A stretch of 64,000 bases of DNA from Panulirus ornatus (GCF_036320965.1 NC_092241.1:5621752-5685751), one strand, 5' to 3'; positions 44,469-55,730 are shown, counted from the stretch's first letter. Numbers and translations: made by a program. The notes: generated by a model from the sequence alone, not told the origin.

Positions 44469-44728
44469 CTTTTCCTAGCGCTACCTCGCGCGCACGAGGG
44501 GGAAGGGGGATGTCATTTCATGTGTACGGGGTAGCGGCGGGAATGAATGAAGGCAGCATGTATGAATATGTACATTTGTATATATGTATATGTATACGTT
44601 GAAATGTATAGGTGTGTATATGTGCGTGTGTGGGCGTGTATGTATATACATGTGTATGGGGGTGGATTGGGCCATTTCTTTCGTCTATTTCCTTGCGCTA
44701 CCTCGCTAACGCGGGAGACGGCGACAAA
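44463..44728 (+). mobile_element. Family L 3' untranslated region, copy U2
   Basis: It starts TTGTTGTCTTTTCCTAGCGC, continues CATTTCATGTGTACGGGGTA and GTATACGTTGAAATGTATAG, and ends CTTGCGCTACCTCGCTAACG plus CGGGAGACGGCGACAAA. Two related hairpin modules are visible: CCTCGCGCGCACGAGG (44483-44498) and CTCGCTAACGCGGG near the 3' end. Confidence 0.88.
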
Positions 44729-44792
44729 TGTATAAAAGAATAGAATATATACATATACATACATGACAGGAGAGTGTGTGACATTTTGCACC

Positions 44793-45830
44793 GTGACGCG
44801 AACAATGATGTTTGCGTCACATGAAAATGAAGTCAGCATTGTTGCCAATGACGTCTTGCGTCACGTGAAAATGAAATCAGCATTGTTGCCAATGACGTCT
44901 TGCGTCACATGAAAATGAAGTCAGCATTGTTGCCAATGACGTCTTGCGTCACATGAAAATGAAGTCAGCATTGTTGCCAATGACGTCTTGCGTCACATGA
45001 AAATGAAGTCAGCATTGTTGCCAATGACGTCTTGCGTCACATGAAAATGAAGTCAGCATTGTTGCCAATGACGTCTTGCGTCACATGAAAATGAAGTCAG
45101 CATTGTTGCCAATGACGTCTTGCGTCACATGAAAATGAAGTCAGCATTGTTGCCAATGACGTCTTGCGTCACATGAAAATGAAGTCAGCATTGTTGCCAA
45201 TGACGTCTTGCGTCACATGAAAATGAAGTCAGCATTGTTGCCAATGACGTCTTGCGTCACATGAAAATGAAGTCAGCATTGTTGCCAATGACGTCTTGCG
45301 TCACATGAAAATGAAGTCAGCATTGTTGCCAATGACGTCTTGCGTCACGTGAAAATGAAGTCAGCATTGTTGCCAATGACGTCTTGCGTCACGTGAAAAT
45401 GAAGTCAGCATTGTTGCCAATGACGTCTTGCGTCACATGAAAATGAAGTCAGCATTGCTGCCAATGACGTCTTGCGTCACATGAAAATGAAGTCAGCATT
45501 GTTGCCAATGACGTCTTGCGTCACATGAAAATGAAGTCAGCATTGTTGCCAATGACGTCTTGCGTCACATGAAAATGAAGTCAGCATTGTTGCCAATGAC
45601 GTCTTGCGTCACATGAAAATGAAGTCAGCATTGTTGCCAATGACGTCTTGCGTCACATGAAAATGAAGTCAGCATTGTTGCCAATGACGTCTTGCGTCAC
45701 ATGAAAATGAAGTCAGCATTGTTGCCAATGACGTCTTGCGTCACATGAAAATGAAGTCAGCATTGTTGCCAATGACGTCTTGCGTCACATGAAAATGAAG
45801 TCAGCATTGTTGCCAATGACATCACTGCTA
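44793..45830. repeat. 44-bp satellite with CRE-like dyad, about 23 copies
   Basis: The unit combines TGACGTCTTGCGTCAC, ATGAAAATGAAGTCAGC and ATTGTTGCCAA. TGACG-TCTTG-CGTCA is an inverted repeat, with TGACGTC one base short of a consensus CRE. Copies are almost identical. The main variant is CACGTG instead of CACATG, in the second copy and two adjacent copies near 45350-45395. Confidence 0.97.
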
Positions 45831-45923
45831 AGGGGGAAGCTGGCTGGATTAAGTAAAGCATTAATACGAAGCGTGATCACTTGGCTGGCCGGTGTGTGTG
45901 TGTGTGTGTGTGTCAGCTATGGG

Positions 45924-45955
<32 letters not shown>

Positions 45956-45964
45956 CAGGTCAAG

Positions 45965-46031
<67 letters not shown>

Positions 46032-46081
46032 GAGGAGGAAGAGGTGTGTGTGTGTGTGTCTGTGTGTGTCTCAGCTATGGG

Positions 46082-46150
<69 letters not shown>
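45831..46150. repeat. Composite microsatellite block, two copies of a short core
   Basis: (TG)n, then CAGCTATGGGCAAATCTCTC, then (CT)n occurs twice (near 45914 and 46072), with a (GA)n run of about 62 bp between (45966-46027). Confidence 0.94.
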
Positions 46151-46151
<1 letters not shown>

Positions 46152-46289
46152 CCTCCCTCTCATCGCTTCCCCTGCTTTCGAATTCGCCTCGTTTGCTGTA
46201 CACCGATTCTCTCTCAAATAACATTTTTTCCCCCCCTGACATGTCGAAGTCGGGGGGGGGGGGCCACAACCAGCCGGGTGTCATCATCT
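46151..46289. other. Short unique spacer
   Basis: Single-copy with a G-run near 46250-46262. Confidence 0.6.
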
Positions 46290-47040
46290 CCAGACTTTAT
46301 TATTGTTCTCTAGCTGTTATCTAGAACAACACTGAACAGAGAACTGTTCTTCTCTCACTCCTTGGGCTGAACAAGAGTTCTTAACTTCGTATTGTTTTAG
46401 TTGTTATTTAGAACAGTACTGAACAGAGAACTGTTCTTCTCTCACTCCTTGAGCTGAACAAGAGTTCTTAGCTTCGTGTTGTTCTAGTTGCTATATAGAA
46501 CAAACTGAACAGAGAACTGTTCTTCTCTCACTCCTTGGGCTGAACAAGAGTTCTTAGCTTCGTGTTGTTCTAGTTGTTATCTAGAACAACACTGAACAGA
46601 GAACTGTTCTTCTCTCACTCCTTGAGCTGAACAAGAGTTCTTAGCTTCGTGTTGTTCTAGTTGTTATCTAGAACAACACTGAACAGAGAACTGTTCTTCT
46701 CTCGCTCCCTGGGTTGAACAAGAGTTCTTAGCTTCGTGTTGTTTTAGTTGTTATTTAGAACAGTACTGAACAGAGAACTGTTCTTCTCTCGCTCCCTGGG
46801 CTGAACAAGAGTTCTTAACTTCATATTGTTCTAGTTGTTATTTAGAACAACCCTGAAGAAAGAACTGTTCTTCTCTCACTCCTTGGGCTGAACAAGAGTT
46901 CTTAACTTCGTATTTTCTAGTTGTTATTTAGAACAATCTTGAAGAAGAACTGTTCATCTCCAGCATCGTATTGTTCTAGTTGCTCTTCAGAATAGTCCTG
47001 AACAAAGAACTGTTCATCACTCGCTCCCTGGGCTGAACAA
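46290..47040. repeat. 87-bp satellite with two hairpins per unit, about 9 copies
   Basis: Landmark GAACTGTTC at 46341, 46428, 46514, 46601, 46688, 46775, 46862, 46947 and 47007. Units carry TGTTCTAG-TTGTTAT-CTAGAACA (8-bp arms) and GAACAG-AGAA-CTGTTC (6-bp arms). The last two units are shorter and diverged. Confidence 0.94.
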
Positions 47041-47084
47041 GAGGGGGGGAGATGCCTTAGTTAAACTGAAGGTCGTATAAAATG
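47041..47084. other. Junction between arrays
   Basis: About 45 bp of unique sequence. Confidence 0.6.
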
Positions 47085-48165
47085 GCGTTTGTTTCAAGGG
47101 AAAGACGACCTTCGAAGTCCATTTTGGATGAAGACGACCTTCGAACTCCACTTTGGATGAAGACGACCTTCGAACTCCATTTTGGATGAAGACCTTCGAA
47201 GTCCATTTTGGATGAAGACGACCTTCGAACTCCACTTTGGATGAAGACCTTCGAAGTCCATTTTGGATGAAGACGACTTTCGAACTCCACTTTGGATGAA
47301 GACGACCTTCGAACTCCATTTTGGATGAAGACCTTCGAAGTCCATTTTGGATGAAGACGACCTTCGAACCCCACTTTGGATGAAGACCTTCGAAGTCCAT
47401 TTTGGATGAAGACGACCTTCGAACTCCACTTTGGATGAAGACCTTCGAACTCCATTTTGGATGAAGACCTTCGAACTCCATTTTGGATGAAGACGACCTT
47501 CGAACTCCACTTTGGATGAAGACCTTCGAAGTCCATTTTGGATGAAGACGACCTTCGAACTCCACTTTGGATGAAGACGACCTTCGAAGTCCATTTTGGA
47601 TGAAGACGACCTTCGAACTCCACTTTGGATGAAGACCTTCGAAGTCCATTTTTGATGAAGACGACTTTCGAACTCCATTTTGGATGAAGACGACCTTCGA
47701 AGTCCATTTTGGATGAAGACGACCCTCGAACTCCACTTTGGATGAAGACCTTCGTAGTCCATTTTGGATGAAGACGACTTTCGAAGTCCATTTTGGATGA
47801 AGACGATCTTCGAAGTCCATTTTGGATGAAGACGACCTTCGAACTCCACTTTGGATGAAGACCTTCGAAGTCCATTTTGGATGAAGACGACCTTCGAACT
47901 CCACTTTGGATGAAGACCTTCGAAGTCCATTTTGGATGAAGACGACCTTCGAACTCCACTTTGGATGAAGACCTTCGAAGTCCATTTTGGATGAAGACGA
48001 CCTTCGAACTCCACTTTGGATGAAGACGACCTTCGAACTCCATTTTGGATGAAGACGACCTTCGAACTCCACTTTGGATGAAGACGACCTTCGAACTCCA
48101 CTTTGGATGAAGACGGCCATCGAACTCCACTTTGGATGAAGACGACCATCGAACTCCACTGTCGA
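47085..48165. repeat. 29/26-bp satellite, about 39 copies
   Basis: The unit is GAAGACGACCTTCGAACTCC plus ACTTTGGAT (29 bp), or the same without one GAC (26 bp). Both lengths leave the same remainder modulo 3, so all three minus-strand frames stay open (350-438 codons). The translations are the same repeat in shifted registers, so it is not a gene. TTCGAA is a palindrome in most units. Confidence 0.96.
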
Positions 48166-48217
48166 AATCAGTCCAGTCTCTTGTGACCTCCACCAACTCA
48201 GCTCCAGAATCTTAAAA

Positions 48218-48260
<43 letters not shown>

Positions 48261-48385
48261 TTTTTTTTGCCTGGGAGGAAAATGGAATGTGAGTCTGTTT
48301 TGTTTGGTTTTGTGTCAGTAAATCCAATATCATTTTGATTTGTTCCTCCCCTCACACACGTAGGTTCCACGAATACACATTTTAT
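48166..48385. repeat. Spacer with (TG)n
   Basis: (TG)n at about 48220-48259, then a T-run and single-copy sequence. Confidence 0.85.
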
Positions 48386-48755
48386 TCGCCATGTACTTCT
48401 GGTCTACGAGTTCTTTAGTTATTTATCATTTACTTCTGCAGATACATATTTATTTGCCATTTACTTGTTGTCTTCGAATAATTATCTATCATTTACTTCT
48501 GTTCTGCAAATAAACATATCTATTTGCTTCTTATTTATACTTCTTATTTGCCGTGTACTTCTGGTCTTCGAATAATTATTTATCATTTACTTCTGTTCTG
48601 CAAATAAACATCTATTTGCTTCATATTTATACTTCTTATTTGCCATTTACTTCTGGTCTTCGAATAATTATTTATCATTTACTTCTGTTCTGCAAATAAA
48701 CATCTATTTGCTTCTTATTTATAATTCCTATTTGCCATTTACTTCTGAGCTACAT
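48386..48755. repeat. About 115-bp degenerate tandem repeat, three copies
   Basis: TTTGCCATTTACTTCTGGTC, CGAATAATTATTTATCATTT and CTGCAAATAAACATCTATTT recur in order three times. Confidence 0.88.
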
Positions 48756-48900
48756 ACAGATGTGTTAACCATTTTCCTTCCTCTTCTTCCATCATCTGTA
48801 TTTGATCCACCTCAAAGCTCACTGGATTTTTAGTTTATCATTTCCCTTTTTGGTTTTCTCACAATCTGTCTTTATCAACGAAGATTCTAAAAGTAGATTA
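48756..48900. other. Unique spacer
   Basis: Single-copy; nothing recognised. Confidence 0.55.
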
Positions 48901-49035
48901 TGATCAGGGGTTTGGCATGTCTGCCTTATGGCAATTAGAACCATTATTGTACTCAGTTGTCTGTCTTATGGCAATTACAACTATTATTGTACTCAGTTCT
49001 CTGTCTTATGGCAACAAGAATATTATTGTCCTCAG
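48901..49035. repeat. About 38-bp repeat, three copies
   Basis: TCTTATGGCAATTAGAACCA and TTATTGTACTCAGTT recur three times; the third copy is shortened. Confidence 0.88.
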
Positions 49036-49285
49036 TTCTGAAGGCGCCTTTTGCTGATCGCATCTTCTCGTCACATCCCTAATTCCCTTTTGCTTCTTGG
49101 CCTCCCTTTCGTGTCTCCTTTTGCTTCCCTCGAGTTTCCAGGTGCTCAATTTCTTCTTCTCCTCTTTTCTCCTCCTCTTTGCTCCTCTTCCTCCTCCTCC
49201 TCCTCCTCTTTGCTCTCGTATCCTCGTCTTCAAGGAAAAAAAAGGGGGGCCCGAATGTGAACTTCATCCACTCCAATGGTCTACC

Positions 49286-49352
<67 letters not shown>

Positions 49353-49780
49353 GCCTCTGATCTCGCTATACCGATCACCTTTGGCCTCTCCTATCTACCT
49401 CCTGGCTAACTTTTTTTTGGGGGGGTCGTCTGATGTCATGCACTTGGACGATTTCTATCTTAATTTTTTTTTCTCTTCTTAATCCGCTCCAACGGCATTT
49501 CTCAGCCTTCAATGCCACTGGTCACAGACGCCCTCGGAACGTTTGATCTGGGCCTGTAGCAGCTGCACTCATCCTCCCTCATGAAACCCTTCCTCTTGGG
49601 TTGGTTTAGATCGGCCTTTTACACACTCCTGCGTCTTTGAAGATAACCCAAGCCATTCAGTGGCAACCTTGCCACTTGGCTGGTCCAAGTTGGTGGTTGA
49701 TGCAGTGGCTTCCACTTTTGAGGAGTGTGTGTATGTCCGTACTGGACGTTTCATGGTCCTGCGTATCATTCCAGTTTTCT
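49036..49780. repeat. Unique region with a (CT)n microsatellite
   Basis: (CT)n at about 49290-49349. The flanks are single-copy with short frames and no recognised gene. Confidence 0.7.
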
Positions 49781-50288
49781 CTTGCGTATCATTCCAGTTT
49801 TCTTTTGCGTACTCCATTTTTCTCCTGCGTCTTTTAGTTTTCTCTTGCGTCTTCCAGTTTTCTCTTGCGTACTCCATTTTTCTCTTGCGTCTTTCAGTTT
49901 TCTCTTGCGTCTTCTAGTTTTCTCTTGCATCTTCCAGTTTTCTCTTTCGTCTTCCAGTTTTCTCTTGTGTCTTCTAGTTTTCTCTTGCATCTTCCAGTTT
50001 TCTCTTTCGTCTTCCTGTTTTCTCTCGCGTATCATTCCAGTTTTCTCTTGCGTCTTCCAGTCTTCTCTTGCGTCTCCCAGTTTTCTCTTGCGTCTTTCAG
50101 TTTTCTCTTGCGTATCATTCCAGCTTTCTCTTGCGTCTTCAGTTTTCCCTTGCGTCTTCCACTTTTCTCTTGTGCTTCCAGTTTTCCCTTGCGTCTTCCA
50201 GTTTTCTCTTGCGTCTTCCAGTTTTCTCTTGCCTCTTCCAGTTTTCTCTTGCCTCTTCCAGTTTTCTCTTGCGTCTTCCAGTTTTCAA
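49781..50288. repeat. About 20-bp minisatellite, about 25 copies
   Basis: The unit is CTTCCAGTTTTCTCTTGCGT, with TCATTCCAG or TTTCAG variants. Pyrimidine-rich, so the frames are open in several phases. Confidence 0.94.
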
Positions 50289-50690
50289 TGAAGCTTTGGT
50301 GGATTTTTTTTTTTCATTTTCTTGGCGTTCGAGGTGTTTCCCTTTATTGACCCAAGTCTTCACACAACCCAAATATCTTTTTGGCCGCCTATTTCCGAAC
50401 TGCTCTCTGCGCTTCTCTTCCACTTCACAAGTCTTTCGGATTTCTCCTCAACTCAGGTTTCCAGTTGAGCGGCCCTCCTTCTTCTTCGCCTCCTTCTTCT
50501 TCTCCTTCGTCGTGGAAGGGTCTTTCCCCACCTCGTGTCTGGCCCTTGGCTTGGCCCACCGCTTCATTTATCTATTTGCAAAAGAAACCACTCGATCGAG
50601 TCTTAACACACACTCTCTTCCATAACTTACTTACCTCAGACGCTCCCGTATCGTTCGTGCCTGAGTTCGTGGTCTAGCAAATTCTTTCTA
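50289..50690. other. Unique spacer
   Basis: About 400 bp of single-copy sequence with short frames; nothing recognised. Confidence 0.5.
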
Positions 50691-50795
50691 ATCCACGGGG
50701 AAATGAAACACGATAAGTTCCCAAGTGCACTTTCGTGTTGTAATCACATCATCAGGAGAGTTACAAAAAAGAGGAATATAACAGTCAGTTCATAT
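50691..50795 (-). mobile_element. Dispersed element, family P, copy 5 (inverted arm)
   Basis: Minus-strand copy spanning the CCCCGTGGA end through the hammerhead-like core to ACTGACTGTTATATTCC. It ends near CAGTCAGTTCATAT, about 33 bp from the oppositely oriented copy 6. Confidence 0.87.
50719..50759 (-). ncRNA. Hammerhead-like motif in P copy 5
   Basis: The core CTGATGA is encoded by the complement of 50749-50755. Stem I is TCTC with GGGA (one G-U). GAAA and the AGTGCACT palindrome are intact. Confidence 0.5.
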
Positions 50796-50797
50796 GC

Positions 50798-50940
50798 GAA
50801 TGGCGTCCTAGCTACGTCTGTTCCTTTTATATCAACTAACTGTTATATCTCTCTTTTTACTTCCTTGATGATGTGATTACTACACGAAAGTGCACTTGGG
50901 AACTTATCGTGTTTCATCTTCCCCGTGGACTACAGAAATA
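50798..50940 (+). mobile_element. Dispersed element, family P, copy 6
   Basis: Plus-strand copy from AATGGCGTCCTAGCTACGTC through AACTAACTGTTATATCTCTC, TTGATGATGTGATTAC and ACACGAAAGTGCACTTGGG to CCCCGTGGACTACAGAAATA. The core reads TTGATGA (50865-50871), a C3 change that should inactivate a ribozyme. Stem I TTCC still pairs with GGGA. Confidence 0.87.
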
Positions 50941-51068
50941 TGTGTTTCATCCCGTTTTCTGTACTCTTCCAATCACTTACAATATACGTCACACCATTTT
51001 TTTTTTTTTTTTTTAATGGGAGTCGTATGTGATTTTTCATCCGCTTCTATACAGTCTCTACCTGGGAA
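50941..51068. other. Unique spacer with T-run
   Basis: Contains a T-run near 50998-51014; otherwise single-copy. Confidence 0.6.
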
Positions 51069-51345
51069 TTTGTTGTCTTTTCCTAGCGTTGCCTCGCGGG
51101 CACGGGTGGGGGGGTTGCTGTTTTTCATGTATGGCGGGGTGGCGACGGGAATGGATGAAGGCAGCACGTATGAATATGTGCATGTGTATACATGTTATGT
51201 TTATATGTATGTATACGTTGAAGTGTATTGGTATGTATATGTGCGTGTGTGGGCATTTATGTGTATATACATGTGTATGTCGGGTGGGTTGGGCCATTCT
51301 TTCGTCTCTTTCCTGGCGCTACCTCGCTAACGCGGGAGACAGCGA
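51069..51345 (+). mobile_element. Family L 3' untranslated region, copy U3
   Basis: It starts TTTGTTGTCTTTTCCTAGCG, passes ATGGCGGGGTGGCGACGGGA and ATGTATACGTTGAAGTG, and ends GCGCTACCTCGCTAACGCGG plus GAGACAGCGAC, then TAGGTATAATG and (TA)n. Confidence 0.88.
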
Positions 51346-51362
51346 CTAGGTATAATGAATAG

Positions 51363-51565
<203 letters not shown>

Positions 51566-52330
51566 CGCTAGATGAAGGCCCCTATAAGGTCAAACCTCTA
51601 CGCTATAGAGATATATGGATGACCCAGTCCTACTGTTTAGTGACCCACCCAATAGATACAGCGGGTGTGAGCGATATTAAGGGGACAGAAACACAATGGT
51701 CCAATCTACGGTTCGAGATAGAATGTCCCCATTCACGATCTATCGTGGAACCTATCTATCACATATCAGTACTAAGTTCAGAAAGGCAAAAAGAAGTTAA
51801 TATAACCTTTTTTTTTGGGACGTACGATTAAAAAAGAAATAAGTATCTGTTTCGTCTGAATCATATTGGCAAACCATCGAAGCGTTATGGACAAGCGTTT
51901 GGTTCATTGGGCGAAGCGAAGCTTCGAATGACTCCTGTGTCGGATTTCAGGATTCGAAGTGCTTCGAGATTCAGCGAGGCGTTCATTGATCATCAAATGG
52001 ACGTCGGGAAGTTATTTCGAAAAGTAATTAGAGGATTCCGGAGCGTTTGCCCAAGAATCGTAAACTACCCTACCCCCCTCTCGTCCCCAGAGGTAGTTAA
52101 ATACGCATCGTCGAATCGTGGTTCGTATGGTTCGGGATTCATGAATCACCACCAGGGTTTGAACGAATCTTTATCTCGAGTGTTTCATAATGTATTATTT
52201 TTTTTTCGAACCATTGATGACCCCGGCTACAGGTCATTACATGTTGCCCCCCCACCCAAAAAAGTCAGACATGGTAATGAAGAAAGAAATGAGATAAAGG
52301 GATGATAACTACGTTATGTCCTTATATAAA
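51566..52330. other. Unique region with unrecognised plus-strand frames
   Basis: Frames at 51511-51831 and 51907-52305 (132 codons, beginning MGEAKLRMTPVSDFRIRS) are of normal complexity. No domain, no start context and no splice signals convince me. The region is rich in TTCGA and TTCGAA motifs. It could be a diverged repeat; a gene exon cannot be excluded. Confidence 0.35.
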
Positions 52331-52573
52331 TTTTTTTTTTTCCCTTTGTCGCTGTCTCCCGCGTTTGCGAGGTAGCGCAAGGAAACAGACGAAAGAAAAT
52401 GGCCCCCCCCCCATACACATGTATATACATACACGTCCACACACGCAAATATACATACCTACACAGCTTTCCATGGTTTACCCCAGACGCTTCACATGCC
52501 TTGATTCAATCCACTGACAGCACGTCAACCCCGGTATACCACATCGCTCCAATTCACTCTATTCTTTGCCCTC
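52331..52573 (-). mobile_element. Family L 3' end, copy U4, with the last ORF2 codons
   Basis: On the minus strand it begins in the end of ORF2 (RVNWSDVVYRG then TGA), continues GTAAACCATGGAAAGCTGTG, TAGGTATGTATATTTGCGTG and GGGCCATTTTC, and ends GCGCTACCTCGCAAACGCGG plus GAGACAGCGACAAAG. A poly(A) tail follows, seen as a T-run at 52331-52342. It links the tail repeat to the coding sequence independently of the 43.8-kb copy. Confidence 0.85.
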
Positions 52574-52661
52574 CTTTCACCATATCACTGTACTACTCTA
52601 ATTCAAAATCAGTGCCGTCAAAAACGCCTGTCTAACGTAGGCTGTCATGCTTGTTCAAATG

Positions 52662-52741
<80 letters not shown>

Positions 52742-52768
52742 TTACCGCAGAGAAGTAAATGCAGTCGA
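52574..52768. repeat. Spacer and (CT)n microsatellite
   Basis: (CT)n at about 52661-52739; the rest is single-copy. Confidence 0.9.
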
Positions 52769-54092
52769 TTCTCCCTTTTGTTTTTTTGGGGGTAATGGTT
52801 ACCCCCAGAGAGAAGTTCCCCTCTTGTTTTTGGGGGTAATGCTTACCCCCAGAGAGAAGTTCCCCTTTTGTTTATGGGGTAATAGTTACCCCCAGAGAGA
52901 AGTTCCCTTTTTGTTTGGGGTAATGGTAACCCCAGAGAGAAGTTCCCCTTTTGTTTTTGGGGTAATAGTTACCCCAGAGAGAAGTTCCCCTTTTGTTTTT
53001 GGGGTAATGCTTACCCCCAGAGAGAAGTTCCCCTTTTGTTTATGGGGTAATGGTTACCCCCAGAGAGAAGTTCCCCTTTTGTTTTTGGGATAATGATTAC
53101 CCCAGAGAAAAGTTCCTCTTGTTTTTTGGTGATGGTTACCCCAGAGAGAAGTTCCCTTTTTGTTTTTGGGGTAATGGTTACCTCAGAGAGAAGTTCCCTT
53201 TTTGTTTTTGGGGTAATGGTTACCCCAGAGAGAAGTTCCTCTTGCTTTTGGGGTAATAGTTACCCCCAGAGAGAAGTTCCCCTTTTGTTTTTGGGGGTAA
53301 TGCTTACCCCCAGAGAGAAGTTCCCCTTTTGTTTTTGGGGTAATGCTTACCCCCAGAGAGAAGTTCCCCTTTTGTTTATGGGGTAATGGTTACCCCCAGA
53401 GAGAAGTTCCCCTTTTGTTTTTGGGATAATGATTACCCCAGAGAAAAGTTCCTCTTGTTTTTTGGTGATGGTTACCCCAGAGAAAAGTTCCCCTTTTGTT
53501 TTTGGGGTAATGCTTACCCCCAGAGAGGGGTTTCCCTTTTGTTTTTGGGGTAATAGTTACCCCCAGAGAGGGGTTTCCCTTTTGTTTTTGGGGTAATGCT
53601 TACCCCCAGAGAGGGGTTTCCCTTTTGTTTTTGGGGTAATGCTTACCCCCAGAGAGAAGTTCCCCTTTTGTTTATGGGGTAATGGTTAACCCAGAGAGAA
53701 GTTCCCCTTTTGTTTATGGGGTAATGGTTAACCCCCAGAGAGAAGTTCCCCTTTTGTTTTTGGAGGCAATGGTTAACCCCAGAGAGAAGTTCCCCTTTTG
53801 TTTATGGGGTAATGGTTAACCCAGAGAGAAGTTCCCCTTTTGTTTATGGGGTAATGGTTAACCCCCAGAGAGAAGTTCCCCTTTTGTTTATGGGGTAATG
53901 GTTAACCCCAGAGAGAAGTTCCCCTTTTGTTTATGGGGTAATGGTTAACCCCCAGAGAGAAGTTCCCCTTTTGTTTTGGGGTAATGCTTACCCCCAGAGA
54001 GAAGTTCCCCTTTTGTTTATGGGGTAATGGTTAACCCCCAGAGAGAAGTTCCCCTTTTGTTTTTGGAGGCAATGGTTAACCCCCAGGTAACT
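52769..54092. repeat. About 43-bp satellite with a hairpin at each junction, about 31 copies
   Basis: The unit combines CCAGAGAGAAGTTCCCCTTT and TGTTTTTGGGGTAATGGTTA. GGGGTAA-TGG-TTACCCC has perfect 7-bp arms at most junctions (loops TGG, TGC, TAG). One subgroup near 53525-53620 has GAGGGGTTTCCC instead of GAGAAGTTCCC. Confidence 0.95.
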
Positions 54093-55213
54093 CTTCTCCC
54101 TTCCTTAGAGAAAATTGTCTTTAAATAGATCAATAGATCATTGTAATTATATGAGTCAGCCATTAGAATACTTGAATTACATTTCAATAGATTTTCTTTA
54201 AATAGATCATTGTAATAATAATGAGTTAGACATCATAATACTCGAATTACCATGTATTTTAACGTTGTAAGTTTAAGTTAGATGAGACAGCCATACCATT
54301 GTACTTAAAAAAGTAAACATGATTTGCATTCGTTTATTTTTATTGACGTAATGTTTTCTGTTAATGTAAACTCAATCTTTGTGGCAATTCTAGTTTTAAT
54401 TTATTCTCTTACAGATAAATACCAAGATGTTGTATTTATCAATTATCTGTACGAAATGTGAATTATATTCGTGACTTATTTACCAGTTTTGACAAAATTT
54501 TGGTTCGGAAGTCTTAACGACTCGAATTTCGGAACAACAACAGAAAACGAGGCGTTAGTATGGACCCAGACTGCGTTGAGAGAGGATGTGTATATATATA
54601 CTTCATTTAAGTCTAGAACACTTACAGCGGCTTCGTATTTCAGTGGATATTCTGTGAAATACTAGTGAGTGTATTGCGCTTGTTATATTAGAACGTAACG
54701 ATACGTTTTAGACCTAAATATGAATTGGGTAGTGTGTGTCTGTGTATATAGCGTTCTGGCCAATCAGCAGCCAGGGTTTTGTTTTGGTTTGAGAGTTACC
54801 ACATGTCACCAACTGAATTATCTCTCACCATTTTATTCCCAGTGTTGTTGATAACAATTCGATAACCAAGTTATATTCGGTGTTTATAGTCATTTATTAC
54901 GTACGAAATCTTGTATTTACGTAGTGGATACCTCCTTCAAATCCTGGAAAAAAAATTGTGGCGTTTTTTGTGTGTGTAATGAAAAATGCACATCCCGTAG
55001 TGGTTCATTTAAATTTTTGGACCATTTTTTTTTTTGGTCCTCACGCGCTCGAAATATACAAGATTTCTTTCATTTAAGAATTAATTTGGCATGATAGCAA
55101 GTACCATGAAATACCCGTAATTATCGTCTTGTTTCATGGAGCAAAGTAATTAACTGGATCAAAGTTCGTAATACCGACCAATACAGTTAGCCAACACATA
55201 CGAACACATTCTC
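54093..55213. other. Unique AT-rich region
   Basis: About 1.1 kb. An imperfect duplication of about 80 bp lies at 54110-54250 (TTTAAATAGATCATTGTAAT in both). One 64-codon frame (54471-54665) is unrecognised. No gene is supported. Confidence 0.6.
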
Positions 55214-55540
55214 GTGTGTGTGTGTGTGTGTGTCTGTGTGTGTGTCTGTGTGTGTCTGTGTGTGTGTGTGTGTGTGTGTGTCTGTGTGTCTGTGTGTGTG
55301 TCTGTGTGTGTGTGTGTGTCTGTGTGTGTGTGTCTGTGTGTGTGTGTCTGTGTGTGTGAGAGTGTGTCTGTGTGTCCGTGTGTGTGAGTGTGTGTCTGTG
55401 TGTGTGTGTCTGTGTGTGTGTGTGTGTGAGTGTGTGTGTGTGTGTGTGTGTGCCTGTGTGTGTGTGTGTGAGTGTGTCTGTGTGTGTGTGTGTGAGTGTG
55501 TGTGTGCCTGTGTGTGCCTGTGTGTGAGTGTGTGTGTGTG
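55214..55540. repeat. (TG)n tract with TCTG and GAG interruptions
   Basis: About 325 bp. The regular interruptions leave Cys/Val frames open; not coding. Confidence 0.97.
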
Positions 55541-55649
55541 GTAACTTGATTTGGGACCGGCTCAGGGAGTCGGACCCGTGAAGCGCTTCGAACGGATCCG
55601 GTTCGCTTTTGTGAAGCGCGATGACAAATGCAAAATTTCAGGTGGTCTT

Positions 55650-55724
<75 letters not shown>

Positions 55725-55730
55725 TTAAAA
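55541..55730. repeat. Spacer and (GA)n microsatellite
   Basis: About 110 bp unique, then (GA)n at 55652-55718. Confidence 0.92.

Noticed and set aside
46290..47040. Glucocorticoid-type response elements from AGAACA and TGTTCT halves
   Set aside because: The half-sites are never at the required 3-bp spacing; the symmetry is explained by hairpins in the unit.
47017..48333. 438-codon minus-strand frame with a regular peptide repeat
   Set aside because: All three minus frames are open over the 29/26-bp array and give the same peptide in shifted registers, so no frame is under coding constraint.
55218..55544. Cys-rich 108-codon frame
   Set aside because: Translation of an interrupted (TG)n tract.
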